Shown here one piece after another: positions 1 to 8,097 of a stretch of 64,000 nt of DNA (the first letter of the stretch is position 1; every line of letters begins with the position of its first letter). This DNA is from an uncultured Alphaproteobacteria bacterium (lineage in GTDB: Bacteria; Pseudomonadota; Alphaproteobacteria; Micropepsales; Micropepsaceae), in contig CADEFU010000002.1 in the NCBI GenBank assembly GCA_902826695.1, positions 124,001-188,000 of the forward strand, in the 5' to 3' direction. The notes beneath the pieces were generated by a model that saw only the letters and a program-made list of their open reading frames with translations, was not told the origin of the DNA and ran no database searches. The translations under genes and the position numbers were made by a program.

Positions 1-874
1 CGAAGACCAGGAAGGGCACCAAGATGGCCAAGGGATCGAGGCCGAAGCCCAAGATCGTGATCAGGCCGAACTGCCAGACGACCGACGTTGCCGAACAGAA
101 GACGGTGAGCCACGTCAGCTTCCAGTCGCGGCAATAGAAGTAGAGCGACAGGACTGTCAGGATGAACGCCAAGGCGAAGAACGGCGGCGCGGAGGTGATG
201 CCACCTTTCGCGATGTCGGAGATGTTCTTAGCAAAGCCGATGATGTGGACCTCAAGGCCGTCCTTCTCGAACTTCTTGCGGATCTTCTCTTCGAGTTGCG
301 TGCCGAGGTCGATGTAGTCGAGCTTCTGCTGTGTGCCGGGGTCATATTCGAGCAGTTCGGTGACGATCAGCGATGCTGTGAAGTCGTTCGAAACGAGGCG
401 GCCGACGAGATTGCCTTTAAGGACGTCGTTCTTGAGCTGTTTGATCGCGATGCCTTCCATCTCGTCCGGCGTGATCTTGCCGGGGATGACGTCGCGGGCC
501 GAGATGCCGTCTTCGGTGATTTCGAGAATACGGGTGTTCGGCGTCCAGAGGCTTGTGACCGTGCGGCGGTCGACGCCGGGCAGGTAGAAGATGTCTTGCG
601 TGATATCGTTCAGCGTTGTCAGGAATTGTTTGTTCCAGATGTCGCCTTTGGTATTGCGCAGTACGATGATGACGCGGTTCGCGCCGAACAGACGGTCTTG
701 ATAGTCGCGGAACGTTTCGATGTAGGGATGGTGCGAGGGAAGCCCTTTGAAGAAGCCCGCATCCATGCGCAGCTTCGAGGCCTCATAACCCATCCAGATC
801 GTGAAGATGGCAAGGCTCGCGAGCAGCAGTACGCGGCCGCGAAAAAAAAGCGCCTCAAGAAACGAGATAATCAC
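1..874 (-). CDS. RND/MMPL-family exporter, N-terminal part (cut by window edge)
   Basis: About 291 codons of a minus-strand gene that runs off the left edge. The translation starts at a GTG (872-874) preceded by a GGGGAAG ribosome site and reads MIISFLEALFFRGRVLLL, so it opens with a membrane segment. It then follows the next gene (1070-3808) almost residue for residue through the first periplasmic loop and into the first transmembrane bundle. Shared blocks include FGANRVIIV, LPGVDRRTVTSLW and ISARDVIPG. It is therefore a tandem paralogue of that exporter. Family knowledge: RND/MMPL proteins use the proton gradient to export lipids or hydrophobic compounds across the inner membrane. The substrate cannot be read here. 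A run of eight T's lies near the start codon. The C-terminal half is outside the window. Confidence 0.85.
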   Translation of the reverse strand, partial: MIISFLEALFFRGRVLLLASLAIFTIWMGYEASKLRMDAGFFKGLPSHHPYIETFRDYQDRLFGANRVIIVLRNTKGDIWNKQFLTTLNDITQDIFYLPGVDRRTVTSLWTPNTRILEITEDGISARDVIPGKITPDEMEGIAIKQLKNDVLKGNLVGRLVSNDFTASLIVTELLEYDPGTQQKLDYIDLGTQLEEKIRKKFEKDGLEVHIIGFAKNISDIAKGGITSAPPFFALAFILTVLSLYFYCRDWKLTWLTVFCSATSVVWQFGLITILGFGLDPLAILVPFLVF

Positions 875-1019
875 GAGCTTCCCCCGAACTCAGACACCGC
901 ACCGGCTTTTGGTGCACGGTCGAAACTGCCAAACGTCGTCGGTTTTGTCTTCGGGGCCGCCAAACATCAATCGATACTGTGTCGCGGTGGCGATGGATAT
1001 TTCACACAGCGTGTTTGGT

Positions 1020-1054
1020 AAAAAAAGGGGCCGCAGAATTGCGGCCCCTTTCCT
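1020..1054 (-). terminator. Intrinsic terminator after the complete RND exporter
   Basis: A 12-bp perfect hairpin, with GGGGCCGCA at 1027-1035 and TGCGGCCCC at 1040-1048 extended by AAA/TTT, encloses a GAAT loop. On the minus strand it is followed by a T run. It lies 16 nt past the stop of the 912-residue exporter and 145 nt before the start of the second copy. Transcription between the tandem genes should therefore be at least attenuated. Confidence 0.8.
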
Positions 1055-1069
1055 GACGCATGTGCGTGC

Positions 1070-3808
1070 TTAGTGCCAGTGACCTCCCGGTTCGGGACCG
1101 GGGTAAGGCAACTTCTTGCGCGGTATCAGCGTGTCGATCACGACGGCAATGCCCGGCAACGCGGTGAGCGCCATGACCATGTTCGTGAAGAACATGAAGG
1201 TCAGAAGGATGCCCATGTCGGCTTGGAACTTCAGCGGCGACCACGACCAGGTCGAGACGCCGAGCGCGAAGTTCAACGCGGTGAAGAACACGCCGTTGCC
1301 GGTCTCGAGGATCGTTTCCCTGTACGAGTCGGTGACGTTGTTGCCTTGGCTTAGGTGGTACTGCAGTCGATTGTATATGTAGTAGGCGTAGTCAACGCCG
1401 ACACCCACCACGAGCACGATCACCGGCAGCGTCGAGACCTTCAAGCCGATGTCGAGCACCAGCATGAAGTAGTAGCCGAAGAACGTCGAGAACAAGAGCG
1501 GCAACATACAGCCGACAGCCGCGCGCCAATCGAAGTAGGTGATGTAGGTCAGGAACAACACCATCGCATAAACGATCAGCGTCGAAGGTTGTTCGTACCA
1601 TTCGATTGTCTCGTTCACGGCTGCGGTCACGCCGGAGTTGCCGGACGCGAGTCGGATCGTGAATGAGTCGGGTACGCCGTCGAGCACGAACAGAGTCGCT
1701 TTGGCGAACTCAGGCTTGGCAATCAGCGCGGCCAGGTCAACTTTGGCCTTGCCGTCTGGGCCAGGCTTCACCTCAAGTGTGCCGGTCGCGCCCTCGACCG
1801 CTTTGCCGACGAGACCGAAGTATTCGATCTTGTCGGGCGGCGGCTCATAGCCCGTCACGGTGAAGGACTGCACCTGATCCTTAAGCTGCTCCGGCGACGT
1901 GTAGATGAGGCCTGTCGCCTGCTCGCGGGTCAACGTCCAGCTTGAGGTCGGCTTCGCCGGTTCGCGCCGCGGCTTGCCGTCCGACAAGAACTCCGGCGGC
2001 ATTACCCGGTCGCCGTTGTTGCGGCCGGCGGACAGGATCGGCGTGTAGCCGCGCTGGTCCATCCACTCTTTAACCGCGTCAATGACGTGATGGATCGTCT
2101 TCGCCTTGCCGTCGGTCAGGAAGACTTGGAGCGGCAACAGCGTGCAGTCGATGTCGATCAAGCCGGATGACGAGGGGATCGGGCCCACCGCCTGCACCAG
2201 CGCATACTGATTGCGCGGCAGTGCCTTCCATTTCAGGTTACCTTCGTTCCAGCCGGCGGCAATTTGCTTGGCTGTGAACGGGGTGCTTTGCACCTCGCGC
2301 ACGCCTTCGACGTTGCGCATGTACCAGCTGAACTCGTTCAGATAGTTCATCGACGCATAGTTCACGCACGCTTGCGGCGGCGTTTCGACGACGATCGTCA
2401 AGAGGTCGAGACCGACCGAGAACTTCTGGGAGATCGTCTTGGCGTCGACGTTGTAGCGTGCCTCCGGCTTCAGTTCCGGCGAGCCGGCGTGCAGGTCGCC
2501 GACGTGGCGATCCTTGCTGTACCAGACGGCCGCGCCGAACAGGCACAGGAAGATGAACGTCATCGGGAAGGCAACGGCCGGCGTGCCGAAGACGCCGAGC
2601 AGTTTCATGAACCCTAGGCGGGACGCGCGGGCGCGCGTGATGCGTTCGCGGTAGCCCTCATCGTAGGTGAAGTACGATGAGATCACCGGCAGCATGATCA
2701 GGTTCGAAATCAACTTCAGGGCCGTACCGATCGAGGCCGTGATCGCCAATTCCTGAATCTGCGGGATCGGCACGACATAGAGCGCAGCGAAACCGACGAC
2801 GGCGGTGATCAGCGAGAGCGAGCCCGGCACCAGCAAGCCGCGGAAGCTCGACCGGGCGGCAGCCTCTGGCGAGGTTCCGTATGAGAGCTCCGAGGTTATC
2901 ATGTTGAGCTGCTGGACGCCGTGACTGGTGCCGATGGCGAAGACCAAGAACGGCACGAGGATTGCCAGCGGATCGAGGCCGTAGCCCATGATCTCAAGCA
3001 GGCCGAACTGCCAGACGACGGTGGTCAGCGAGCAGCCGACGGTCAACCAGGTTAGCGGCCAGTTGCGGCAATAGAAATAGACCGCAAAGACGGTGAGCAA
3101 GAACGCGCCGCCGAAGAACATCGGTGTCGCCTCGAGGCCGCCTTTGGCGATGTCCGAAATGCTCTTGGCGAAGCCGATAATGCGGATCTTCAGATCGCCT
3201 TTTTCGAACTTGTTGCGAATCTTTTCCTCGAGCTGGGTCCCCAAGTCGATGTAGTCGAGCTTCTTTTGCGTGGCGGGGTCGTATTCGAGAAGCTCGGCGA
3301 CGACCAGCGAGGCGGTGAAGTCGTTCGAGACAAGGCGGCCTACAAGGTTGCCCTTCAGGACGTCGTTCTTCAGCTGCCTGATCGCGGGGCCTTCCATTGT
3401 ATCCGGGGTGATCCGCCCCGGAATAACGTCGCGCGCGGAGATCCCGTCTTCGGTGATTTCGAGGATGCGCGTATTCGGCGTCCAAAGGCTCGTCACTGTG
3501 CGGCGGTCAACGCCCGGCAGGTAGAAGATGTCCTGGGTGACGTCGTTCAGCGTTTTCAGGAACTGTTTGTTCCAGATATCGCCCTTCGTGTTCTCGACGA
3601 CGATGATGACGCGGTTCGCGCCGAACAATCGGTCTTGGTATTCGAGGAAGGTGTCGATGTACGGGTGGCCGACGGGCAGGCCCTTGTAGAAGCCCGCGTC
3701 CATACGCAGCTTTGTCGCTTCGTAACCGAGCACAATTGTGATCAGGGCGATAATCGCCAAGACCAACACGCGTCCGCGGAAGAAAATTGTTTCAAGAAAC
3801 CGGATCAT
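1070..3808 (-). CDS. RND superfamily (MMPL-type) exporter
   Basis: 912 residues, a normal length for a complete RND/MMPL permease. Residues about 13-32 form the first membrane helix, followed by a large periplasmic loop. A five-helix bundle spans roughly 230-390 and includes the GTSHGVQQLN segment. A second loop follows (about 430-720) and then a second bundle with VVGVGVDYAYY near residue 800. This is the two-fold repeated RND layout, located in the inner membrane and driven by protons. The ATG has a GGGGAGT ribosome site. The gene sits upstream of its own paralogue (1-874) on the same strand and ends at an intrinsic terminator. No membrane-fusion or outer-membrane partner is adjacent, which fits a lipid or sterol-type exporter better than a tripartite drug pump. 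The substrate is unknown. Confidence 0.88.
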   Translation of the reverse strand: MIRFLETIFFRGRVLVLAIIALITIVLGYEATKLRMDAGFYKGLPVGHPYIDTFLEYQDRLFGANRVIIVVENTKGDIWNKQFLKTLNDVTQDIFYLPGVDRRTVTSLWTPNTRILEITEDGISARDVIPGRITPDTMEGPAIRQLKNDVLKGNLVGRLVSNDFTASLVVAELLEYDPATQKKLDYIDLGTQLEEKIRNKFEKGDLKIRIIGFAKSISDIAKGGLEATPMFFGGAFLLTVFAVYFYCRNWPLTWLTVGCSLTTVVWQFGLLEIMGYGLDPLAILVPFLVFAIGTSHGVQQLNMITSELSYGTSPEAAARSSFRGLLVPGSLSLITAVVGFAALYVVPIPQIQELAITASIGTALKLISNLIMLPVISSYFTYDEGYRERITRARASRLGFMKLLGVFGTPAVAFPMTFIFLCLFGAAVWYSKDRHVGDLHAGSPELKPEARYNVDAKTISQKFSVGLDLLTIVVETPPQACVNYASMNYLNEFSWYMRNVEGVREVQSTPFTAKQIAAGWNEGNLKWKALPRNQYALVQAVGPIPSSSGLIDIDCTLLPLQVFLTDGKAKTIHHVIDAVKEWMDQRGYTPILSAGRNNGDRVMPPEFLSDGKPRREPAKPTSSWTLTREQATGLIYTSPEQLKDQVQSFTVTGYEPPPDKIEYFGLVGKAVEGATGTLEVKPGPDGKAKVDLAALIAKPEFAKATLFVLDGVPDSFTIRLASGNSGVTAAVNETIEWYEQPSTLIVYAMVLFLTYITYFDWRAAVGCMLPLLFSTFFGYYFMLVLDIGLKVSTLPVIVLVVGVGVDYAYYIYNRLQYHLSQGNNVTDSYRETILETGNGVFFTALNFALGVSTWSWSPLKFQADMGILLTFMFFTNMVMALTALPGIAVVIDTLIPRKKLPYPGPEPGGHWH

Positions 3809-4325
3809 GGACTCGTTTACTCCCCATGCGCCGGCGTGCGTGCGCCGGTGCTTTGGTTGGCTCGATGAAAATACGAAATTGAACTTGGCGACGACCGACG
3901 GGCCGCGCTCAGGGCGGATTCAGGCGCACTTCGACCACTCACTGCCCGTCCCTTTCCCCCACTAAGGCGCCCCGGCTTTGCAAACGCTCCCCAGCGACTG
4001 CAACCGGTGTTTGAGCGCGTCCCCCTTACGGGCGGACGTACTCGTGTCTTGGATTTGCTGTAACACATTCATGACATTGCGCGAACTGGCAGGTTGATCT
4101 GGTCTTCATTACGCAGTCCCCGTGTTGAGACTGCGCCGCACCTGCCGCCGTAACCACCCCTGCCGTTCTATCTATGGTTGCATGGAAGATAACGGAGGCG
4201 CCCTTAAAGTGACTCTAACAAGCGTGGCGTTAAGGAAATCGTGACGCTAGCGTCAGGTTTTAAGTTGACGCGTGTGTCATTTTTCCATATCTTGCGCGCT
4301 CGGCCGCCATTGATGGGAGTTTGCG
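3809..4325. other. 517-bp intergenic region between RND exporter and diiron gene
   Basis: Divergent promoter region. The half near 4200-4325 holds a recognisable sigma70-like promoter and paired TGAC/GTCA palindromes, listed separately. In the half near the RND gene I see only its ribosome site (3812-3825). An 83-codon minus-strand frame at 3817-4068 has no ribosome site and arginine/serine-rich out-of-frame composition, so I do not call it a gene. No tRNA or riboswitch was recognised. Confidence 0.6.
4242..4293 (+). promoter_or_regulatory. Promoter with twin palindromic operator-like sites
   Basis: TTGACG (4265-4270), a 17-nt spacer and TATCTT (4288-4293) form a good sigma70-type promoter 33 nt before the diiron gene's ATG. 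A perfect 14-bp palindrome, TGACGCTAGCGTCA, lies at 4242-4255. A second copy of the same pattern, TGACGCGTGTGTCA with matching outer TGAC/GTCA arms, lies at 4266-4279 over the -35 box and spacer. The centres are 24 bp apart. Inference: this is a dimeric-repressor operator, for example for a TetR-type protein. No candidate regulator is next to it. Confidence 0.6.
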
Positions 4326-5447
4326 ATGTCCGTTCAGCAGATTACGAAAGACGATGCGTACGACGCGCTCGACCCGAAGGACTTCCCTTCGATGATGCAG
4401 GTCGATCGCTACAACGCGCGCTCGACAGCCTTCGACAAGATTATTTCCGCGACCCACGACCACTTCTGGGACCCGCTCGACAAGAAGTACATCGACTACA
4501 GCGAGCCGTTCGACCTCGAGAACGAGGCAATTCTACCGGATGAGTTTTTTCCGATCTTCCAGACGAAGCTCGGCGAAAAGCTTACGCAAAAGCAGAAGAT
4601 CAAGTTCTCGAACGAGTCCGCGCGTTGGATTCTCTCGTCGATCCTGCACGGCGAGCAGGGCGCTCTGTCGCTCTCGGCCTCGCTCTGCCACATTCTGCGC
4701 GATCCGGGCGCACAGGAATACGCTGCGAACCAAGCGCGCGAAGAGGCGCGGCACGTGACGGGTTTCGCGCGTTATATCCAGGCACGCTGGGGTAAGCCGT
4801 TGCCGGTCGGGCCGACGTTGGGCTCGCTCTTGACCGAACTCGTTCTGGCGCCGGAGGTCTACAAAAAGATTGTCGGCATGCAGATGCTGGTCGAAGGTTT
4901 GGCGATGGGTGCGTTCGCGACGCTCTATACGCGTTCGCGCGATCCGTTGCTCGTGCGGCTGACGCAGCTCGTCATGACGGACGAGGCCTTCCATCACAAG
5001 TTCGGCAAGATCTGGGCCGATCGCACGATCCCGAAGCTGTCGAAGCAGGAACAAGAGATCGTGGAAGATTGGGCGGCTAGCTGCTTCCAGACGCTGCTGT
5101 TCAACTTGATCAACCCGCAACAGATGCGCGCGGTCTATGAACTCGTCGGGATCAATCCGGACGAGGCGCAACAGTCGCTTATGGAAGCCATCACGGACGA
5201 GCATCGCCGCGAGCGCATGCGCGAGGGCACGGACATTTTCCGCGTGCTGATCAAGACGCTTCTCAAAGCGGGGATCATCACGGATCGCACGAAGGCGTTC
5301 TATGCGATGTATGTCGACATGGAAGAGCTGAAGAACGAAGGCGATCAGATGGTCGGCGACGCTATCGCCGAAGAGGGAATCAAGTATCTTCAGACCGTGA
5401 ACTTCGGCACGCCCCACAAGGGCTCGGCGTTGCTCGCCGCCGAATAA
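4326..5447 (+). CDS. Ferritin-like diiron protein (AurF/aminobenzoate-oxygenase-like)
   Basis: 373 residues. Four metal-ligand positions in the four-helix-bundle order are visible: Glu110 (HGEQ), Glu140 and His143 (EEARH), Glu190 (LVEGLAMG), and Glu220 and His223 (DEAFHH). Two ExxH motifs about 80 residues apart, each preceded by a helix carrying a lone Glu, is the signature of non-haem diiron oxygenases, desaturases and AurF-type N-oxygenases. No signal peptide or membrane helix is seen, so it is probably cytoplasmic. The ATG has a GGGAG ribosome site. It is monocistronic, with its own promoter and a terminator at 5471. The RND exporters upstream suggest lipid or secondary metabolism, but the substrate cannot be inferred. 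Confidence 0.75.
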   Translation: MSVQQITKDDAYDALDPKDFPSMMQVDRYNARSTAFDKIISATHDHFWDPLDKKYIDYSEPFDLENEAILPDEFFPIFQTKLGEKLTQKQKIKFSNESARWILSSILHGEQGALSLSASLCHILRDPGAQEYAANQAREEARHVTGFARYIQARWGKPLPVGPTLGSLLTELVLAPEVYKKIVGMQMLVEGLAMGAFATLYTRSRDPLLVRLTQLVMTDEAFHHKFGKIWADRTIPKLSKQEQEIVEDWAASCFQTLLFNLINPQQMRAVYELVGINPDEAQQSLMEAITDEHRRERMREGTDIFRVLIKTLLKAGIITDRTKAFYAMYVDMEELKNEGDQMVGDAIAEEGIKYLQTVNFGTPHKGSALLAAE

Positions 5448-5470
5448 TATAGTCTCCATAGTAGGGTTTT

Positions 5471-5496
5471 AGGGCGGCCATCGTGGCCGCCCTTTT
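5471..5496 (+). terminator. Intrinsic terminator after the diiron gene
   Basis: A perfect 9-bp hairpin, GGGCGGCCA (5472-5480) and TGGCCGCCC (5484-5492) with a TCG loop, followed by TTTT. It lies 24 nt after the diiron stop codon. A frame of the next gene can be extended back through it, but the better start is at 5528. Confidence 0.85.
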
Positions 5497-5527
5497 CATT
5501 TGCGGACGTGGCCGGTATCCCTTGGCG

Positions 5528-5971
5528 ATGACAATCGAAACGCCCGGGGTGTTCGGAGTTACCAGCGACGTTGCGCGCGGCGTGAGCCGGATGTGGCTCG
5601 ATCGCGGGTTCTCGCCGTTGCAGGAGTTCACGCTGCCAAATGGGCGGCGGTTGGATGTCGCGGCGATTTCGGATGCGGGTGAAATTGCGGCGGTGGAGAT
5701 CAAGGTCAGCTTGGCCGACTTTCGCGCCGACGCGAAGTGGCCGGAGTACCTTGAGTATTGCGATCGATACTACTTCGCGGTGCCTGACGGATTTCCGGCT
5801 GAGGTGCTGCCGTCCGAGTTTGGGTTGATTGTGGCGGACCGGTTTGGGGCCGCGATCGTGCGTGAGGCGCCGCATGCGCCGGTTGTGGCCGCACGACGCA
5901 AGTCGCTGCTGATAAAGTTCGCGCGGACAGCCGCCGAACGCTTTGCGCGGGCGAGCGATCCGAACCGTTGA
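5528..5971 (+). CDS. mmcB: MmcB family DNA-repair protein
   Basis: 147 residues from the ATG at 5528. An earlier in-frame ATG at 5483 lies inside the terminator hairpin and is rejected. The protein matches the alphaproteobacterial MmcB family (formerly DUF1052), a small protein with a PD-(D/E)xK nuclease-like core. The visible core is the RRLDVAAI strand with its Asp, the VEIKVS strand (ExK) and the following SLADFRADAKWPEY helix. Known role in the family: MmcB acts with the ImuA/ImuB/DnaE2 mutagenic-repair set in Caulobacter. No imu genes are nearby. The stop is followed 32 nt later by hldE on the same strand. Confidence 0.85.
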   Translation: MTIETPGVFGVTSDVARGVSRMWLDRGFSPLQEFTLPNGRRLDVAAISDAGEIAAVEIKVSLADFRADAKWPEYLEYCDRYYFAVPDGFPAEVLPSEFGLIVADRFGAAIVREAPHAPVVAARRKSLLIKFARTAAERFARASDPNR

Positions 5972-6003
5972 TCGGCGGCGTTGGTCGTGGTCAAACAGCG
6001 CCG

Positions 6004-7464
6004 ATGAACGACCGGTCGTCACTTCATACGATTGTAGAACGAATGGCAGGCGTGAAGCTGGCCGTCGTGGGCGACGTGATGCTCGATCGTTTCGTCGGGG
6101 GCTCGGTCGAGCGGATCTCGCCGGAAGCACCGATTCCCGTGCTGAAGGTCGCGCGGGAGGTCAGCATGCTTGGCGGGGCGGGTAACGTCGCGCGCAATGC
6201 GACCGCTTTGGGCGCGCGCGTATCGCTGATCGCGGCTGTGGGCGACGATGAAGCCGGTAAAACCGTGTTGCAGCTGATCGGAGCGGAGGCTGGGCTCAGC
6301 GGCAATCTCGTCGTGTTGTCTGAGAGGCCGACAACGGTGAAGACGCGCTATGTCGCGCAGGGCCAACAGCTGTTGCGGGCCGATCGCGAGGACGCTTCGT
6401 CGTTTGACGGCGATGCCGAGCGGCGGTTGTTGCAGCTGGTCGAGGCCGAGGTGCGGGAGGCGGATGTCGTCGCGGTCTCGGACTATGCGAAAGGCGTCGT
6501 CAGCCGTGCGGTCGCCGCGCAAGCGGTCGCGTCCGCGCGTGCGCTTGGAAAGCCGGTCGTGGTGGACACCAAGACGTTGGATCCGTCGGCGTTTCGCGGT
6601 GCGAGCTTCATGACGCCGAATGCGCGCGAGCTTGCCGCGCTGAGCGGTGCGGCTGCGGGTAGCAATGCGGAGGTCGAGGCGGCGGCTGAGAAGCTCATGC
6701 GGGCGGCGGAGCTTGTCGGGGTTGTGGTTACGCGGTCGGAGCGTGGGATGACCGTCGTCGAACGCGGTAGTGCGGTGCATCTGGCAGCCGAGGCGCGGGA
6801 AGTGTTCGACGTGTCCGGGGCGGGCGATACGGTTCTTGCGGTGTTTGCGCTTGCGCTTGGTGCGGGTGCTTCGGCGCGCGACGCGGCGGCGCTTGCGAAT
6901 ACGGCGGCCGGGATTGCGGTGAGCAAGAGCGGAACTGCTGTTGTGCGGCCCGAAGAATTGTTGCGGGCGCTGCGTACGTCGGAGTTTGCGCGGACGCAGG
7001 CCAAGGTTCTTTCGTTGGACCAGGTGCTGGGCCAGATCGCGCGCTGGCGTGATGCGGGGCTCTCGGTCGGCTTTACGAACGGATGCTTCGATTTATTGCA
7101 TCCGGGACATGTGTCGCTGCTGGCGAAGGCGCGGGCCGAGTGCGATCGTCTGGTCGTCGGCTTGAATACCGATGCATCGGTGCGCAAGCTGAAAGGCGAA
7201 GACCGGCCGGTCAATCCGGAGATGGCGCGGGCGATCGTGCTCGCGGCGCTTGAGAGCGTCGATGCGATCGTTGCATTCGGCGAAGATACGCCGATCAAGT
7301 TGATCGAAGCGATCAAGCCCGATGTGCTGGTAAAGGGGGCCGACTACACGGCCGATAAGGTCGTGGGCGCCGATGTTGTGAAGGCCAACGGCGGGCGGCT
7401 TGTCTTGGTCGACCTCGTCCCTGGGCAAAGCACCACAGGTACGATCACCCGGATGACGCGCTGA
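6004..7464 (+). CDS. hldE: Bifunctional heptose 7-phosphate kinase / heptose 1-phosphate adenylyltransferase
   Basis: 486 residues from the ATG at 6004. An in-frame TTG at 5968 would overlap mmcB and is less likely. Domain 1 (about residues 15-325) is a PfkB/ribokinase kinase, with GDVMLDRFVGG, the GGAGNVARNA glycine block and the DVSGAGDTVLA catalytic motif. Domain 2 (about 345-486) is a nucleotidyltransferase, with GCFDLLHPGHVSLL carrying the HxGH motif. Together they make ADP-D-glycero-beta-D-manno-heptose for the lipopolysaccharide inner core, in the cytoplasm. The length is close to the usual 475 or so. The stop codon directly abuts the convergent regA-like gene, so no room is left for a terminator. 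Confidence 0.93.
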   Translation: MNDRSSLHTIVERMAGVKLAVVGDVMLDRFVGGSVERISPEAPIPVLKVAREVSMLGGAGNVARNATALGARVSLIAAVGDDEAGKTVLQLIGAEAGLSGNLVVLSERPTTVKTRYVAQGQQLLRADREDASSFDGDAERRLLQLVEAEVREADVVAVSDYAKGVVSRAVAAQAVASARALGKPVVVDTKTLDPSAFRGASFMTPNARELAALSGAAAGSNAEVEAAAEKLMRAAELVGVVVTRSERGMTVVERGSAVHLAAEAREVFDVSGAGDTVLAVFALALGAGASARDAAALANTAAGIAVSKSGTAVVRPEELLRALRTSEFARTQAKVLSLDQVLGQIARWRDAGLSVGFTNGCFDLLHPGHVSLLAKARAECDRLVVGLNTDASVRKLKGEDRPVNPEMARAIVLAALESVDAIVAFGEDTPIKLIEAIKPDVLVKGADYTADKVVGADVVKANGGRLVLVDLVPGQSTTGTITRMTR

Positions 7465-8016
7465 CTATTTCGGCGAACGCTTGGCCAAGATGCGCTGAAG
7501 CGTGCGGCGGTGCATGTTCAGGCGGCGCGCGGTTTCGGATACGTTTTGCCCGCAAAGCTCGTAGACGCGCTGGATGTGCTCCCAGCGCACGCGGTCGGCC
7601 GACATCGGGTTTTCCGGCGGGGCAGGCTTTGCGTTCGGGCGGGCGAGCAAGGCGTTCGCGACGTCGTCGGCATCGGCGGGCTTTGAGAGGTAGTCGATCG
7701 CGCCATGCTTCACGGCGGCGACGGCGGTCGCGATGTTGCCGTAGCCCGTGAGCATCACGACGCGCGCGTCTGGGCGCGTTTGGTGCAACACTTCGATGAC
7801 GTCGAGTCCGTTGCCCGATTGACCGAGGCGTAAATCCACGACGGCGAAGGCGGGCGGCGCTTTGCGGGCGATAGCGATCGCTTCGTCGGCGGTCTCGGCG
7901 GCCGTCACGATAAAGCCGCGTGCCTCCAAGGCGCGCGCGAGGCGCTGGCGGAACGGGGCGTCGTCATCGACGACCAGAAGCGATTTGTCCGGCAGACCGT
8001 CGGCGGAGAGGACCAC
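7465..8016 (-). CDS. regA: Redox response regulator, RegA/ActR/PrrA family
   Basis: 183 residues. The receiver domain (about 12-125) has acidic residues Asp17-19, phosphoacceptor Asp61 (VVDLRLG), Thr90 and Lys112. A proline-rich linker (PAPPEN) leads to a Fis-type helix-turn-helix at about 158-180 (NVSETARRLNMHRRTLQRI), which is nearly invariant in RegA/ActR/PrrA. The partner kinase gene lies 81 nt upstream on the same strand. Known role: global control of respiration, carbon and nitrogen fixation and photosynthesis genes in response to quinone-pool redox state. The sequence gives no sign of which subset applies here. The gene ends back to back with hldE. Confidence 0.93.
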   Translation of the reverse strand: MVLSADGLPDKSLLVVDDDAPFRQRLARALEARGFIVTAAETADEAIAIARKAPPAFAVVDLRLGQSGNGLDVIEVLHQTRPDARVVMLTGYGNIATAVAAVKHGAIDYLSKPADADDVANALLARPNAKPAPPENPMSADRVRWEHIQRVYELCGQNVSETARRLNMHRRTLQRILAKRSPK

Positions 8017-8097
8017 GGGAAATTCCTTTGAGGCTCAAGGTTCGTTTCGCGGGAATATACGGGCGAGCAGAACGCTTATCCAGTGTGCTGTTCGGTA

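Noticed and set aside
3817-4068. 83-codon minus-strand frame upstream of the RND exporter
   Set aside because: No ribosome site, Arg/Ser-rich composition and no similarity I recognise.
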